Below, piece by piece: positions 1 to 8,251 of a stretch of 64,000 bases of DNA. A model generated the notes under the pieces. That model worked only from the letters and a program-made list of their open reading frames with translations. It searched no databases and was not told the DNA's origin. Origin of the DNA: Amycolatopsis sp. QT-25 (GTDB taxonomy: Bacteria > Actinomycetota > Actinomycetes > Mycobacteriales > Pseudonocardiaceae); NCBI RefSeq assembly GCF_029369745.1, contig NZ_CP120210.1, positions 7,130,001 through 7,194,000 of the forward strand. The letters run 5' to 3'. The position numbers were made by a program, and so were the translations under genes. Positions within the stretch are counted from its first letter, which is position 1. Each line of letters begins with the position of its first letter.

Positions 1-1247
1 ACCAGCACCAGACAGCCGGGGCCGGGCAGCAGCGGCCGGATCTGTTCGGTGCTCGCGGCGTTGTCGAGCAGGATCAGCATCCGGCGGCCCGCGCTGTGGG
101 TGCGCCAGGTGGCCGCGCGGTCGTCGACGCCGGCGGGGATCCGATCGGCGGGGACACCGACGGAGACGAGCATGGTTTCGAGCGCGGCGGCGGCTTCGAC
201 CGGCTCACCGGGACCGTATCCGCGCAGGTTGAGGTACACCTGTCCACCGGGGAAACGGTCGCCGACCTCGTGCGCGAAATGGACGGCGAGGGTCGTCTTG
301 CCGATGCCTCCCATGCCTTCGATCGACGCGATGGACGTCGACCGCTCGGTGTCCAGCGCCTCCGGGACGAGTTCGTGCAGTGTCTTGAGGTCACGCTGCC
401 GTCCGGAAAACGCCCGCTGATCCGCCGGGAGCTGACGCGGGATCAGCGGTTCGGAGCCGAGCCGGTACCGCGTCAGCTCGGAGTCCAAGGTGGTCTCGCC
501 GGACTCTTCGCCGGTCAGGATCGCCTGGTGCGCCCGCCGGAGCGACGCGCCGGGGTCCAGGCCGAGTTCTTCGGCCAGCACCGCGCCGATCCGGCGGTAG
601 ACGTCGAGTGCCTCGGCCTGCCTGCCGGAGTGATAGAGCGCGATCATCAACTGCTCGTGCAGCCGCTCCCGCAGCGGGTTCTCGCGGCACAGCCTGGTCA
701 GCTCGAGAACGACGGTGGCGTGCTCGCCGAGGGCGATGAGCGCGTCGGCCCACTGTTCACGGACGCGTAGCCGCTCTTCGCCCAACTGGTCGGCTTCGTC
801 TCGAAGCAGCGCTTCGGAGTGGACATTCTGCAGCGCGGGGCCGCGCCATTCGGCCAGCGCGGCGGCGAACCGGTCGGCGGCGCGGCGCGGGTCGCCGTCT
901 CGCGCGGCCCGCGCTCCTTCCGCGGCGAGCGCGCGAAAGCGGGCGAGGTCGAGCAGCCTTTCGTCGAGTTCGAGCAGGTAACCGCCGCGTTCGGTGCGGA
1001 GGGTGACCTCGTCGCCGAGCGCGCGGCGGACCCGCAGGATGTAGGTCTGCAGGGCGCCTTTGGACCGCCGCCGGTCGTCAGGCCACAGCCAGCGGCCCAG
1101 TTCCTCGACCGGCACCACCGTGTTCGCGCGCAGCAACAGGCCTGCCAGCACGATGAGCGGCCTGCTGCCGCCCAACGGAACCGGCAGCCCGTCGGCCGTG
1201 ACCTCGGTGGGTCCCAGCACGCGAAAGTCGAGTGCCACGTCGCTCAT
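1..1247 (-). CDS. SARP-family transcriptional regulator with NB-ARC domain (3' part beyond window)
   Basis: The frame starts at ATG 1247 and stays open to the window edge, so the C-terminus is missing (about 415 residues visible). The first 100 residues resemble the OmpR-like DNA-binding domain of AfsR/DnrI activators. The bacterial transcriptional activation domain follows, with the typical RENPLRERLHEQLMIALYHS segment. After a linker comes an NB-ARC/STAND ATPase whose P-loop GMGGIGKTT lies at about nt 290-320, with an RMLILLDNA Walker-B-like strand near the edge. AfsR-type proteins usually continue into further NB-ARC and TPR repeats. It is divergent from menC with 51 nt between the starts. 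The family usually activates secondary-metabolite clusters, but no cluster is visible here, so the target is unknown. Confidence 0.9.
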   Translation of the reverse strand, partial: MSDVALDFRVLGPTEVTADGLPVPLGGSRPLIVLAGLLLRANTVVPVEELGRWLWPDDRRRSKGALQTYILRVRRALGDEVTLRTERGGYLLELDERLLDLARFRALAAEGARAARDGDPRRAADRFAAALAEWRGPALQNVHSEALLRDEADQLGEERLRVREQWADALIALGEHATVVLELTRLCRENPLRERLHEQLMIALYHSGRQAEALDVYRRIGAVLAEELGLDPGASLRRAHQAILTGEESGETTLDSELTRYRLGSEPLIPRQLPADQRAFSGRQRDLKTLHELVPEALDTERSTSIASIEGMGGIGKTTLAVHFAHEVGDRFPGGQVYLNLRGYGPGEPVEAAAALETMLVSVGVPADRIPAGVDDRAATWRTHSAGRRMLILLDNAASTEQIRPLLPGPGCLVL

Positions 1248-1298
1248 TCTGTCCGTTGTCGCGGGAATCGGCACAGATTTCCGGCGGTGGCATGATCG

Positions 1299-2249
1299 GT
1301 GTCGATGGACGTCTACGCGATCCCCCTCCGCACCCGGTTCCGCGGTATCACCGTCCGTGAAGGACTGCTGATCCGCGGTGACGCGGGCTGGGGCGAGTTC
1401 TGCCCGTTCTCCGACTACTCCGACGCCGAAAGCGCGCCGTGGCTCGCCTGCGCGCTGGAGGCGAGCGAACGCGGATGGCCGTCGCCGGTGCGGGAGAGCG
1501 TCGAGGTGAACGCGACCGTCCCGGTGGTGCCGGCGGACGAGGCGTACGAACTCGTGTCCGCGTCGGGTTGCCGCACGGCGAAGGTGAAGGTCGCCGACCC
1601 GCGGGTGAGCCTCGCCGAAGACTGCGCCCGGGTGGAGGCGGTGCGGGCCGCGCTGGGTCCGCGGGGCGCGGTGCGCGTCGACGCGAACATGGCCTGGGAC
1701 GTGGACACCGCCGTCAAGGCCATCGGCGCACTGGACCGCGCGGCGGGCGGGCTCGAGTACGTCGAGCAGCCGTGCCCCTCGATCGGCGAACTGGCGGACG
1801 TCCGGCGCCGGGTCGGCGTGCGGATCGCCGCGGACGAATCGATCCGCCGGGCCGAAGACCCGCTCAAGGTGGCCGTGGCGGGGGCGGCCGACATCGCCGT
1901 GCTGAAGGTCGCGCCACTGGGCGGGGTCCGGCGCGCGCTGGAGGTCGCCGAAGCCTGCGGCCTGCCGTGCGTGGTGTCCTCCGCCGTCGAGACGAGCGTC
2001 GGGCTCGCCGCCGGGCTGGCCCTCGCGGGCGCACTGCCCACTTTGGACTTCGCCTGCGGGCTGGGCACGATGTCCTTGCTGACCGGGGACGTCTGCGATA
2101 CCTCACTGTCCCCTGTGGACGGACGTCTGCCGGTGCCGCCGCGGGCTCCCGTCCCGGACCTGTTCGGCGCGCACGCCGCCACCCCGGAGGTCCGCGCGGC
2201 CTGGGAAGCCCGCTTCACCCGCGTCCGCGCCCACCTCCGGACGCCATGA
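1299..2249 (+). CDS. menC: o-succinylbenzoate synthase
   Basis: Enolase-superfamily enzyme of menaquinone synthesis that dehydrates SHCHC to o-succinylbenzoate. The catalytic set is visible: the KVK lysine motif (AKVKVAD), metal ligands in VRVDANMAWD, EQPC and AADES, and the second lysine in VLKVAPLGG. Length (316 residues) fits actinobacterial MenC. The GTG at 1299 sits 8 nt after GGTGG; an in-frame ATG at 1305 (MDVYAIPLR) is an equally possible start. The stop codon TGA lies inside the left arm of the following hairpin. No other men gene is nearby, so the gene is isolated from the rest of its pathway. Confidence 0.9.
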   Translation: MSMDVYAIPLRTRFRGITVREGLLIRGDAGWGEFCPFSDYSDAESAPWLACALEASERGWPSPVRESVEVNATVPVVPADEAYELVSASGCRTAKVKVADPRVSLAEDCARVEAVRAALGPRGAVRVDANMAWDVDTAVKAIGALDRAAGGLEYVEQPCPSIGELADVRRRVGVRIAADESIRRAEDPLKVAVAGAADIAVLKVAPLGGVRRALEVAEACGLPCVVSSAVETSVGLAAGLALAGALPTLDFACGLGTMSLLTGDVCDTSLSPVDGRLPVPPRAPVPDLFGAHAATPEVRAAWEARFTRVRAHLRTP

Positions 2250-2293
2250 AAGGTCCCTTCCTTGCGAAATTTGCCAGGAAGGGACCTTTCATG
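2245..2293. terminator. Perfect hairpin between convergent genes (ATGAAGG family)
   Basis: Arms 2245-2262 and 2276-2293 pair over 18 bp without mismatch. Each arm reads CATGAAAGGTCCCTTCC from the outside, and the loop carries TTTGC/GCGAAA. It contains the menC stop codon and ends 17 nt before the stop of the convergent M23 gene, so it can terminate transcription from both sides. Related hairpins occur at 6247, 17294 and 21502. Confidence 0.8.
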
Positions 2294-2309
2294 GCGTTCG
2301 AGCAGACGA

Positions 2310-3218
2310 TCAGCCGCAGTGCTCCAGCGGAGACTCGTAGCCGGCGGACCCTGCCGAGCCGCCCCACTTGACGCACTTCGCACCGGCGGCCGCGCTCACC
2401 GGACCCGCGTAGTACTCGAAGCTGCCGGAATCACTCTTGCGCGCCGAACCCTCCACTTCGAGGAAGGCCGAGACCGCGCTGCCCGTGCCGACCGAGGTGG
2501 ACTTGATGGTGGTGACGCAGTTGTTCTTGTTCGTGGCGTTGTACAGCAGGTACGTCGTCGCCGCGCTGCCGAGCGCCTGCGAGTCGATCACCTTGTAGCC
2601 GTCGCCGCACACCTCGACGGCGTCGTACGGGTTGGGGTTCCCGTTGCCGCTGCAGGTGTTCTTGGAGGTGACGTTGGCGTTGGGGTAGCCGAACTTCACC
2701 CCGTTGAAGTACGCGGGCTTGATGTTGCCCGGCCACGACGAGTCGTTGGTGCGGACTTCGTAGTGCAGGTGGGGGCTGATGTTGTTGCCCGGCTTGGAGG
2801 TGTTGCCGACTTCGCCGATCTTCTGTCCCTGCGCGACCTGCGCGTTCAGCGCGACCGAGCGGACCTTCAGATGCGCGTAGTAGGTCGACCATCCCCCACC
2901 GTGGTCGATCTTCACCAGGTTGCCGAAGCCGTTCTCCGAGCCCTGGTGTGCCGAGGTGACGACCTTGCCCGCCGCGGCCGCGACCACGGTGTCGCCGAGG
3001 TCCGCCCCCGCCGAACCGCCGCGGTTGAAGTCGATCTCGTAGGCCCGGTGCGCGCTGCTGTTGTCGTTGTCCCCGTTCCACACCTGGTTGCAGGGGAACG
3101 GAAGCTGGAAGTTGGGCCGCGGTCCGATCGCGGCCTCGGCCGACGTCGCGGTGATCGCCAGCCCGGCCATGCCCAGCAAGGCGGTGGCGGCCGCCGTGAC
3201 CACTCGTCTGAATCTCAT
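2310..3218 (-). CDS. Secreted M23-family metallopeptidase
   Basis: Predicted peptidoglycan endopeptidase of the LytM/M23 fold, 302 residues. The start is ATG 3218 (MRFRRVVTA), 7 nt after AAAGGA on the minus strand. It opens a clear signal peptide (RFRR, hydrophobic stretch, then AEA). Zinc ligands are visible as H-x-n-D in AHRAYEIDF and as the HLH motif in SPHLHYEVR, with the family's GNLVKIDHG and YYAHL strands between. The C-terminal 120 residues carry two Cys pairs and no known domain I recognise. The gene stands alone and converges on menC. Confidence 0.88.
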   Translation of the reverse strand: MRFRRVVTAAATALLGMAGLAITATSAEAAIGPRPNFQLPFPCNQVWNGDNDNSSAHRAYEIDFNRGGSAGADLGDTVVAAAAGKVVTSAHQGSENGFGNLVKIDHGGGWSTYYAHLKVRSVALNAQVAQGQKIGEVGNTSKPGNNISPHLHYEVRTNDSSWPGNIKPAYFNGVKFGYPNANVTSKNTCSGNGNPNPYDAVEVCGDGYKVIDSQALGSAATTYLLYNATNKNNCVTTIKSTSVGTGSAVSAFLEVEGSARKSDSGSFEYYAGPVSAAAGAKCVKWGGSAGSAGYESPLEHCG

Positions 3219-3407
3219 CGGATGTCCTTTCTCGGCGTTTCGCGAGAAGCGTCCCGAAAGGGCGTACAAGCGAGATACAAACGACCACGAGCCCTCCTGG
3301 CCGAGGGGACCAGGAGGACTCGCGTCGCCTCCGCGCCGGAACCGTCCGCGTCTAACCCGTTCCGGTGCGGATGTCTCAGCAGACCCGCTCGATGATGGCC
3401 GGGCGGG

Positions 3408-3530
3408 TCAGGAATTTCCCCGGTCCGGAGTGCTGACCGCGCACATCACCGCGACGACGGCGGCCAACTCGAAAACGGACGCGATGCCGATCGTCGCCCG
3501 TTCGCGGTGTTTCCCGGCGCTGTTCGTCAT
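3408..3530 (-). CDS. Small hydrophobic peptide, 40 residues
   Basis: The frame starts at ATG 3530 (MTNSAGKHRERA) with GGAGGA 9 nt upstream on the minus strand. It encodes a basic N-terminus, one hydrophobic stretch (ASVFELAAVVAVMCAV) and a short polar tail. It could be a single-pass membrane peptide or a peptide precursor; I do not recognise a family. It lies between the M23 gene and a decayed solute-binding-protein gene on the same strand. The good ribosome binding site argues for it and the short length against. Function unknown. Confidence 0.45.
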   Translation of the reverse strand: MTNSAGKHRERATIGIASVFELAAVVAVMCAVSTPDRGNS

Positions 3531-3598
3531 CGGTGTCTTCCTCCGGTCCGAGTCCTCCTCACCTACAACCAGGGATACGGATGGGCAACGGATTTGGT

Positions 3599-3860
3599 TC
3601 ACCCGAGCGAGGCTTTCGCGATCCGCGCGTAGGTGCCGTCGTTCACCGCGAGGTGCAGTCACTGGTCGGCCCACTCCTCGAACACGACGTCACGCGGCAG
3701 GAGATACGCCTTCTCCGAAAAGGTCCCCCGTCGAACACACGCGGAACTCGCCTTGGGCCTGCACGACGTCCGAGCCTGCTCCGCGCGTCAAGGCCTTCGG
3801 GCACGGCACCGGCCGTGCCGATGCCGTGCACACCCCGAAGACGAGCGCCCCACCTTGATC
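3599..3860 (-). pseudogene. Remnant of a periplasmic solute-binding protein (SBP family 3)
   Basis: Two pieces of one protein family lie next to each other in different frames. The upstream piece reads DVVQAQGEFRVCSTGD, the usual start of the mature domain in amino-acid-binding or cyclohexadienyl-dehydratase-like proteins. The downstream piece begins at EKAYLLPRDVVFEEWADQ, meets an in-frame TGA where family members have Trp, and continues LHLAVNDGTYARIAKASLG to a natural stop at 3599. The roughly 200 residues normally between them are gone, so this is an internal deletion plus a nonsense mutation. The N-terminal limit is approximate. The rest of 3531-3992 shows no other gene. Confidence 0.6.
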
Positions 3861-3992
3861 GTCAGCAAGGCATCGCCCACGCCCCGAGGTATCCCGGGCA
3901 GCCGGTTTCGCGCCCCTCAGGGTCGGATCCCAGGGTCCGGCCGGGGCCGTTCCCCGATGTGCCGGGGGTCGTCCCGGGACGAACATGGAGCC

Positions 3993-4205
3993 ATGACGAA
4001 CAGCGTGGTCACCAAGAAGCTCTACCGCAGCCGTACCGACAAGATGCTCGCGGGCGTCGCCGGCGGCTGGGCCGCCTACCTCGGCGTCGACGCCGCGATC
4101 CTGCGCATCGCCCTCGTGGCGAGCGTCTTCTTCACCGCCGGGTTCGCGATCCCGTGCTACGCCGCCGCGTGGCTGCTGACTCCGGAACGGCCCGGCGAAT
4201 CCTGA
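3993..4205 (+). CDS. PspC-domain membrane protein
   Basis: A 70-residue protein consisting of one PspC domain: KKLYRSRTDKMLAGVAGG, then YLGVDAAILRIA and a hydrophobic helix ending AAAWLLTPE. Such proteins act at the cytoplasmic membrane in envelope stress. ATG 3993 is preceded by GGAG with a short spacer. In actinobacteria short PspC proteins are common and usually not linked to a pspA operon, and none is visible here. A cluster of three hairpins follows the stop. Confidence 0.85.
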   Translation: MTNSVVTKKLYRSRTDKMLAGVAGGWAAYLGVDAAILRIALVASVFFTAGFAIPCYAAAWLLTPERPGES

Positions 4206-4210
4206 GTGTG

Positions 4211-4326
4211 GGCGGACGCCGTGCGCAGGGGGCGTGGCGTCCGCCGGATCGCGTTTGGCCCGCCGAACGCGATCCGAGGGGCAGGGGGACGAGGTGAAGG
4301 GCCCGGACAGGGAATGTCCGGGCCTT
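4211..4326 (+). terminator. Three consecutive hairpins after the PspC gene
   Basis: Stem 1 pairs GGCGGACGCC (4211-4220) with 4236-4245. Stem 2 pairs GGATCGCGTT (4246-4255) with 4266-4275. Stem 3 pairs the AAGGGCCCGGACA strand (from 4297) with TGTCCGGGCCTT up to 4326 and is followed by TCGCTTTT. Stem 3 looks like a rho-independent terminator on the plus strand; the others may be insulation or remnants. Confidence 0.65.
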
Positions 4327-4416
4327 TCGCTTTTCCACCGGTTCGGCCGCGCGGCCGCATGTTCACCGTTACACTCCCCATGACTTTGTCACAGGGAGCG
4401 GGAAGCGGGGGCCGCC

Positions 4417-6114
4417 ATGGCCGGCAAGTATCTGACCCTCAGCGAGTACAAGAGGATGCTCGACGGCGCGCTGGACGACTTCCACAAGGCGCTCACCAAG
4501 CGCTGGATGGAAGACGCCGTCGACGCGATGACGCGGCTCTCGACCACCGTCCCGTGCTCGGCGGAGCCGTGGGCCTGGCAGTGGCCCGCCGAATCGTACG
4601 GTCACCTGGCGGGGGCCGACGACATCTGCGGCTATCTCACCTGGGTCATGGACGGCATGCTCGGCCATTACAAGGACGTCCACTGCCAGGGCTGGAATCC
4701 GCAGACCCAGAAGTACGTCGAGTGCCATGCCGAACGGAACCTGGCCCAGATCGAGCGGCTGGCCTGGCAGCGGCGGCAGGACGTCGCCCGGTTCGTCCCG
4801 CAACTGGAAGGGCCCGATCTCACGAAACTGGAGATCGCCCACAACACGTTCCTGAACGTCGCGGGCAACCTCGGCTTCCAGGACAAGAACGGACGGGTGA
4901 CCGAACTGCTCGGACAGGGCGAGGTCGTCCGGAACGTCGAGTGGCTGGACGGTACGACCAGCGCGAACGAGGAATGGTTCATCGAATGGACCGGCCTCGC
5001 CGCCCAAGCCTTCAGAGCCGGGTTCTTCGCCTCGATCGCGCCGACCATCCTGAACCAGGCACTCATCCTCGCCAGCCTGTCCACCCTGTACTCCACGCGG
5101 GCCACGACGATCCAGGTGACCCGGCTCAACATCGTCAAACGACTCAACTGGGCCACCCGGAAACTGGACGAAAAGGTCACCCTCACGATCTCCACCGCGG
5201 ACGCGATCCTGGAGAAGCTCGATCGGGCAACGGCGATCCACGGGATCGTGAGCAACCTGCTGTCCGCCGGGGCGAAGCTCAGCAAGGTCGTGGATTCCGT
5301 CAACGAAGCGGGCGGGAAGGTCCTCGGTCCGGTCGGCGCCGTGCTCACCTTGGCGGGCTTCGTCGGCGGAGCCCTCAAGAGCCACACCGTCGAGCAGGAC
5401 GCCATGTCCCTCCAGGACATCCTGCAGAAACTCACCACCTCGATCCAAGAAGAGCACAACGCGTTGAGCGGCCTCGAAGACGACTTCGGCGGCGACGTGC
5501 TGGCTCTGCAAAAGGCGATCGCGGGCGTGCACAGCTACAACCTCGAACTCTACGACCTCACCGCGAACACGCTGCCGAACCAGACCGACCGCGCGAAGTA
5601 CCAGGGGATCCGGGTCGAGGTCCACTTCCTGCTGAGGGTGGCGCAAACCTGCTTCGAGGCGGCCGACGCCTATTCGGCACAACTGCGGATTCTCGCCGCC
5701 GCCGACGTCGCCGACCGGCACCTCGCGGGCCGTGACGGGCAGACGTGCACCGGCGACGACACGACCTTGGAGCTCCGCGACGCCGTCGAACAGTTCATGA
5801 GGACGAGCTGCGCTCGGTTCCTCCTCGCCGGCGAGCAGCTCAGGAAGGCTGCCGAGGCCTACGCGAAAACGGACGGCGAGCTTTCGGACGACCTCAAGAA
5901 GCTGTTCGCCGCGTGGGAAAGCGCCAACAAGGACCGGGGGAAGATCGACCCCGATCCCGAGACGGTGGAAACGGAAAGCGCGGCCGGGGAGGCGGGCAAA
6001 ACCGACCGGACGGGCCTCGAGCCGCGGAAGGCTTCGGAGCCGAACTCCCTCGACCCGTACGAGAAAGACCGCCGGCGGCAAGGCGGCAAGTACGTGGTGG
6101 ACGGACAGCGGTAG
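4417..6114 (+). CDS. Unknown 565-residue protein with type VII-target-like C-terminal segment
   Basis: I do not recognise the full-length family. It starts at ATG 4417 after a GGAAG/GGGG stretch. The N-terminal half is rich in Trp and Cys (for example CSAEPWAWQWP and CHAERNLAQ). The middle is helical and mildly hydrophobic (APTILNQALILASLSTL; GPVGAVLTLAGFVGGAL), which could be a membrane-inserting or toxin-like helical bundle. Around residues 468-500, FLLAGEQLRKAAEAYAKTD resembles the EspC/type VII secretion target helices of actinobacteria. The last 60 residues are charged and disordered. No ESX genes are in the window. A role as a large secreted effector is inference only. Confidence 0.7.
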   Translation: MAGKYLTLSEYKRMLDGALDDFHKALTKRWMEDAVDAMTRLSTTVPCSAEPWAWQWPAESYGHLAGADDICGYLTWVMDGMLGHYKDVHCQGWNPQTQKYVECHAERNLAQIERLAWQRRQDVARFVPQLEGPDLTKLEIAHNTFLNVAGNLGFQDKNGRVTELLGQGEVVRNVEWLDGTTSANEEWFIEWTGLAAQAFRAGFFASIAPTILNQALILASLSTLYSTRATTIQVTRLNIVKRLNWATRKLDEKVTLTISTADAILEKLDRATAIHGIVSNLLSAGAKLSKVVDSVNEAGGKVLGPVGAVLTLAGFVGGALKSHTVEQDAMSLQDILQKLTTSIQEEHNALSGLEDDFGGDVLALQKAIAGVHSYNLELYDLTANTLPNQTDRAKYQGIRVEVHFLLRVAQTCFEAADAYSAQLRILAAADVADRHLAGRDGQTCTGDDTTLELRDAVEQFMRTSCARFLLAGEQLRKAAEAYAKTDGELSDDLKKLFAAWESANKDRGKIDPDPETVETESAAGEAGKTDRTGLEPRKASEPNSLDPYEKDRRRQGGKYVVDGQR

Positions 6115-6246
6115 GCCGTCGCTCCTCGGCGACGAGCGCCTCGGGCACGTACTGCCGGGTGCGCGGGTGGCGATGTCACGTGACTGGAGGGACGACGCAC
6201 GTGATCCGGCGGACGACACGCGAAACCGCCGTCACGACGACAGCGC

Positions 6247-6290
6247 GTGAAAGGCCCCATCTTGCGCCTGAGTGCAGGAAGGGGCCTTCA
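6247..6290. terminator. Imperfect hairpin between convergent genes (ATGAAGG family)
   Basis: The left arm TGAAAGGCCCC...TC.TGC pairs with GCAGGAAGGGGCCTTCA on the right, with one bulge and two mismatches. It lies 132 nt after the stop of the unknown plus-strand gene. It is the most decayed member of the ATGAAGG hairpin family in this window. Confidence 0.65.
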
Positions 6291-6320
6291 TGTACTTCCA
6301 CCCGAGCACGAGGCAAAGGA

Positions 6321-6353
6321 AAAGCCCGGACGCGCGAGGCGCGTCCGGGCTTT
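6321..6353 (-). terminator. groEL terminator
   Basis: Arms AAAGCCCGGACGCGC (6321-6335) and GCGCGTCCGGGCTTT (6339-6353) pair perfectly over 15 bp around a 3-nt loop. On the minus strand the stem is followed by TTTTCCTTT. It lies 20 nt beyond the groEL stop, as expected of a rho-independent terminator. Confidence 0.85.
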
Positions 6354-6373
6354 CCGGTGTTACGGGCTCGAAC

Positions 6374-8002
6374 TCAGAAGTCCATGCCGCCCATGCCACC
6401 GGACGGGTCGGCGGGAGCGGCCGAGGCCTTCTCCGGCTTGTCCGCCACGACGGCTTCGGTGGTCAGGAACAGCGCCGCGATGGAAGCGGCGTTCTGCAGC
6501 GCGGAGCGGGTGACCTTCGTGGGGTCCGGCACGCCGGCGGCGAGCAGGTCCTCGTAGACACCGGTGGCGGCGTTGAGGCCGTGACCCTGCGGGAGGGACT
6601 TGACCTTCTCCGCCACGACGCCGCCTTCGAGGCCGGCGTTGATCGCGATCTGCTTGAGCGGCGCCTCGACGGCGACCTTGACGATGTTGGCACCAGTGGC
6701 CTCGTCGCCCTCGAGCTTCAGACCGGCGAAGGCGGCCTCGGCGGCCTGGATGAGAGCGACGCCACCACCGGCGACGATGCCCTCTTCGACGGCGGCCTTG
6801 GCATTGCGCACCGCGTCCTCGATGCGGTGCTTGCGCTCCTTCAGCTCGACCTCGGTGGCGGCACCGGCCTTGATGACGGCCACGCCGCCGGCCAGCTTCG
6901 CCAGTCGCTCCTGGAGCTTCTCGCGGTCGTAGTCCGAGTCCGAGTTGTCGATCTCGGCACGGATCTGGTTGACGCGACCCTGGATCTGGTCGGCGTCGCC
7001 CGCACCCTCGACGATGGTGGTCTCGTCCTTGGTGATGACGGCCTTGCGCGCCTTGCCCAGCAGGGAAAGGTCCGCGTTCTCCAGCTTGAGGCCGACGTCC
7101 TCGGAGATGACCTGGCCACCGGTCAGGATCGCGATGTCCTGCAGGATCGCCTTGCGGCGGTCACCGAAGCCCGGAGCCTTGACGGCGACGGACTTGAAGG
7201 TGCCACGCATCTTGTTGACGATGAGGGTGGCCAGGGCCTCGCCCTCGACGTCCTCGGCGATGATCAGCAGCGGCTTGCCGGACTGGATGACCTTCTCCAG
7301 CAGCGGCAGGACGTCCTTGACGGTGGAGATCTTGGAACCGAAGAGGAGGACGTACGGGTCCTCGAGCTCGGCTTCCTGACGCTCCGGGTCGGTCACGAAG
7401 TAACCGGAGATGTAGCCCTTGTCGAAGCGCATACCCTCGGTGAGCTCGAGCTCGAGCCCGAAGGTGTTGCTCTCCTCGACGGTGACGACGCCTTCCTTGC
7501 CGACCTTGTCCAGCGCCTCGGCGATGAGCTCGCCGATGGTGCGGTCAGCGGCCGAGATCGAGGCGGTGGCAGCGATCTGCTCCTTGGTCTCGATCTGCAC
7601 GGCCATCTTGTGCAGCTGCTCGGTGATGGCCTCGACGGCCGCCTCGATGCCGCGCTTCAGGCTGATGGGGTCGGCCCCGGCGGCGACGTTGCGCAGACCC
7701 TCGCGGACGAGAGCCTGGGCGAGCACGGTGGCGGTGGTGGTGCCGTCACCCGCGACGTCGTCGGTCTTCTTGGCAACTTCCTTGACGAGCTCGGCCCCGA
7801 TCTTCTCCCACGGGTCCTCGAGCTCGATCTCCTTGGCGATGGAGACACCGTCGTTGGTGATCGTCGGCGCGCCCCACTTCTTTTCGAGCACGACGTTCCG
7901 GCCCCGCGGGCCGAGGGTCACCTTGACGGCTTCGGCGAGGGTGTTCAAGCCGCGCTCAAGACCGCGGCGGGCGTCCTCGTCGAACGCGATCAGTTTGGCC
8001 AT
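6374..8002 (-). CDS. groEL: 60 kDa chaperonin GroEL
   Basis: ATP-dependent folding chaperonin, 542 residues (MAKLIAFDED to a GGMGGMDF tail). Hallmarks include TLGPRGRNVVLEKKWGAP, the ATP-binding GDGTTTATVLAQ, and GGGVALIQA. The start at ATG 8002 follows GGAGGA by 9 nt. There is no groES beside it, so this is the stand-alone GroEL paralogue that many actinobacteria keep beside a separate groES-groEL1 operon. The Gly/Met tail suits the housekeeping copy rather than a His-rich GroEL1. Two CIRCE boxes in the leader point to control by HrcA. Confidence 0.97.
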   Translation of the reverse strand: MAKLIAFDEDARRGLERGLNTLAEAVKVTLGPRGRNVVLEKKWGAPTITNDGVSIAKEIELEDPWEKIGAELVKEVAKKTDDVAGDGTTTATVLAQALVREGLRNVAAGADPISLKRGIEAAVEAITEQLHKMAVQIETKEQIAATASISAADRTIGELIAEALDKVGKEGVVTVEESNTFGLELELTEGMRFDKGYISGYFVTDPERQEAELEDPYVLLFGSKISTVKDVLPLLEKVIQSGKPLLIIAEDVEGEALATLIVNKMRGTFKSVAVKAPGFGDRRKAILQDIAILTGGQVISEDVGLKLENADLSLLGKARKAVITKDETTIVEGAGDADQIQGRVNQIRAEIDNSDSDYDREKLQERLAKLAGGVAVIKAGAATEVELKERKHRIEDAVRNAKAAVEEGIVAGGGVALIQAAEAAFAGLKLEGDEATGANIVKVAVEAPLKQIAINAGLEGGVVAEKVKSLPQGHGLNAATGVYEDLLAAGVPDPTKVTRSALQNAASIAALFLTTEAVVADKPEKASAAPADPSGGMGGMDF

Positions 8003-8166
8003 TGCGGTGTGGTCCTCCGGTATTGGGCGCCGCCGCACGCCTGCTACAGCGCGGCGGCAGGACTCTTCCTCGGCCAGGCTCGGTGCCCGCGACGGACGAC
8101 CCACCCGATCAAGGGTGCGGCCTCACCGTCCCGACCTTCAGGCGAGCGGTCTGGTGACCGCCCTGC

Positions 8167-8193
8167 CTGGCACTCGACGGCGTCGAGTGCCAA
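8167..8193. promoter_or_regulatory. CIRCE operator 1 (HrcA box)
   Basis: TGGCACTC and GAGTGCCA flank a 9-nt spacer, matching the CIRCE design TTAGCACTC-N9-GAGTGCTAA with G/C in place of A/T next to the core. It lies 165 nt upstream of the groEL start. Confidence 0.88.
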
Positions 8194-8201
8194 TGTCGTG
8201 T

Positions 8202-8228
8202 TTAGCACTCTCCAGGGTCGAGTGCAAG
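8202..8228. promoter_or_regulatory. CIRCE operator 2 (HrcA box)
   Basis: TTAGCACTC-N9-GAGTGCAAG matches the left half of CIRCE exactly and the right half in 7 of 9 positions. It is 8 nt from operator 1, so HrcA could bind both. Tandem CIRCE boxes are known upstream of actinobacterial groEL genes. Confidence 0.88.
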
Positions 8229-8251
8229 AACCGCAGGTCAGCGCGGTGGTA

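Noticed and set aside
3219..3407. c-di-AMP riboswitch ahead of the M23 peptidase
   Set aside because: Such leaders precede similar genes, but only a simple CCTCCTGG/CCAGGAGG hairpin is visible and the conserved core is missing.
4369..6219. A 616-codon minus-strand frame opposite the unknown 565-residue gene
   Set aside because: The plus-strand frame has a ribosome binding site, balanced amino acid use and low-GC codons placed as expected for coding; the minus frame is Val/Gly/Arg-biased.
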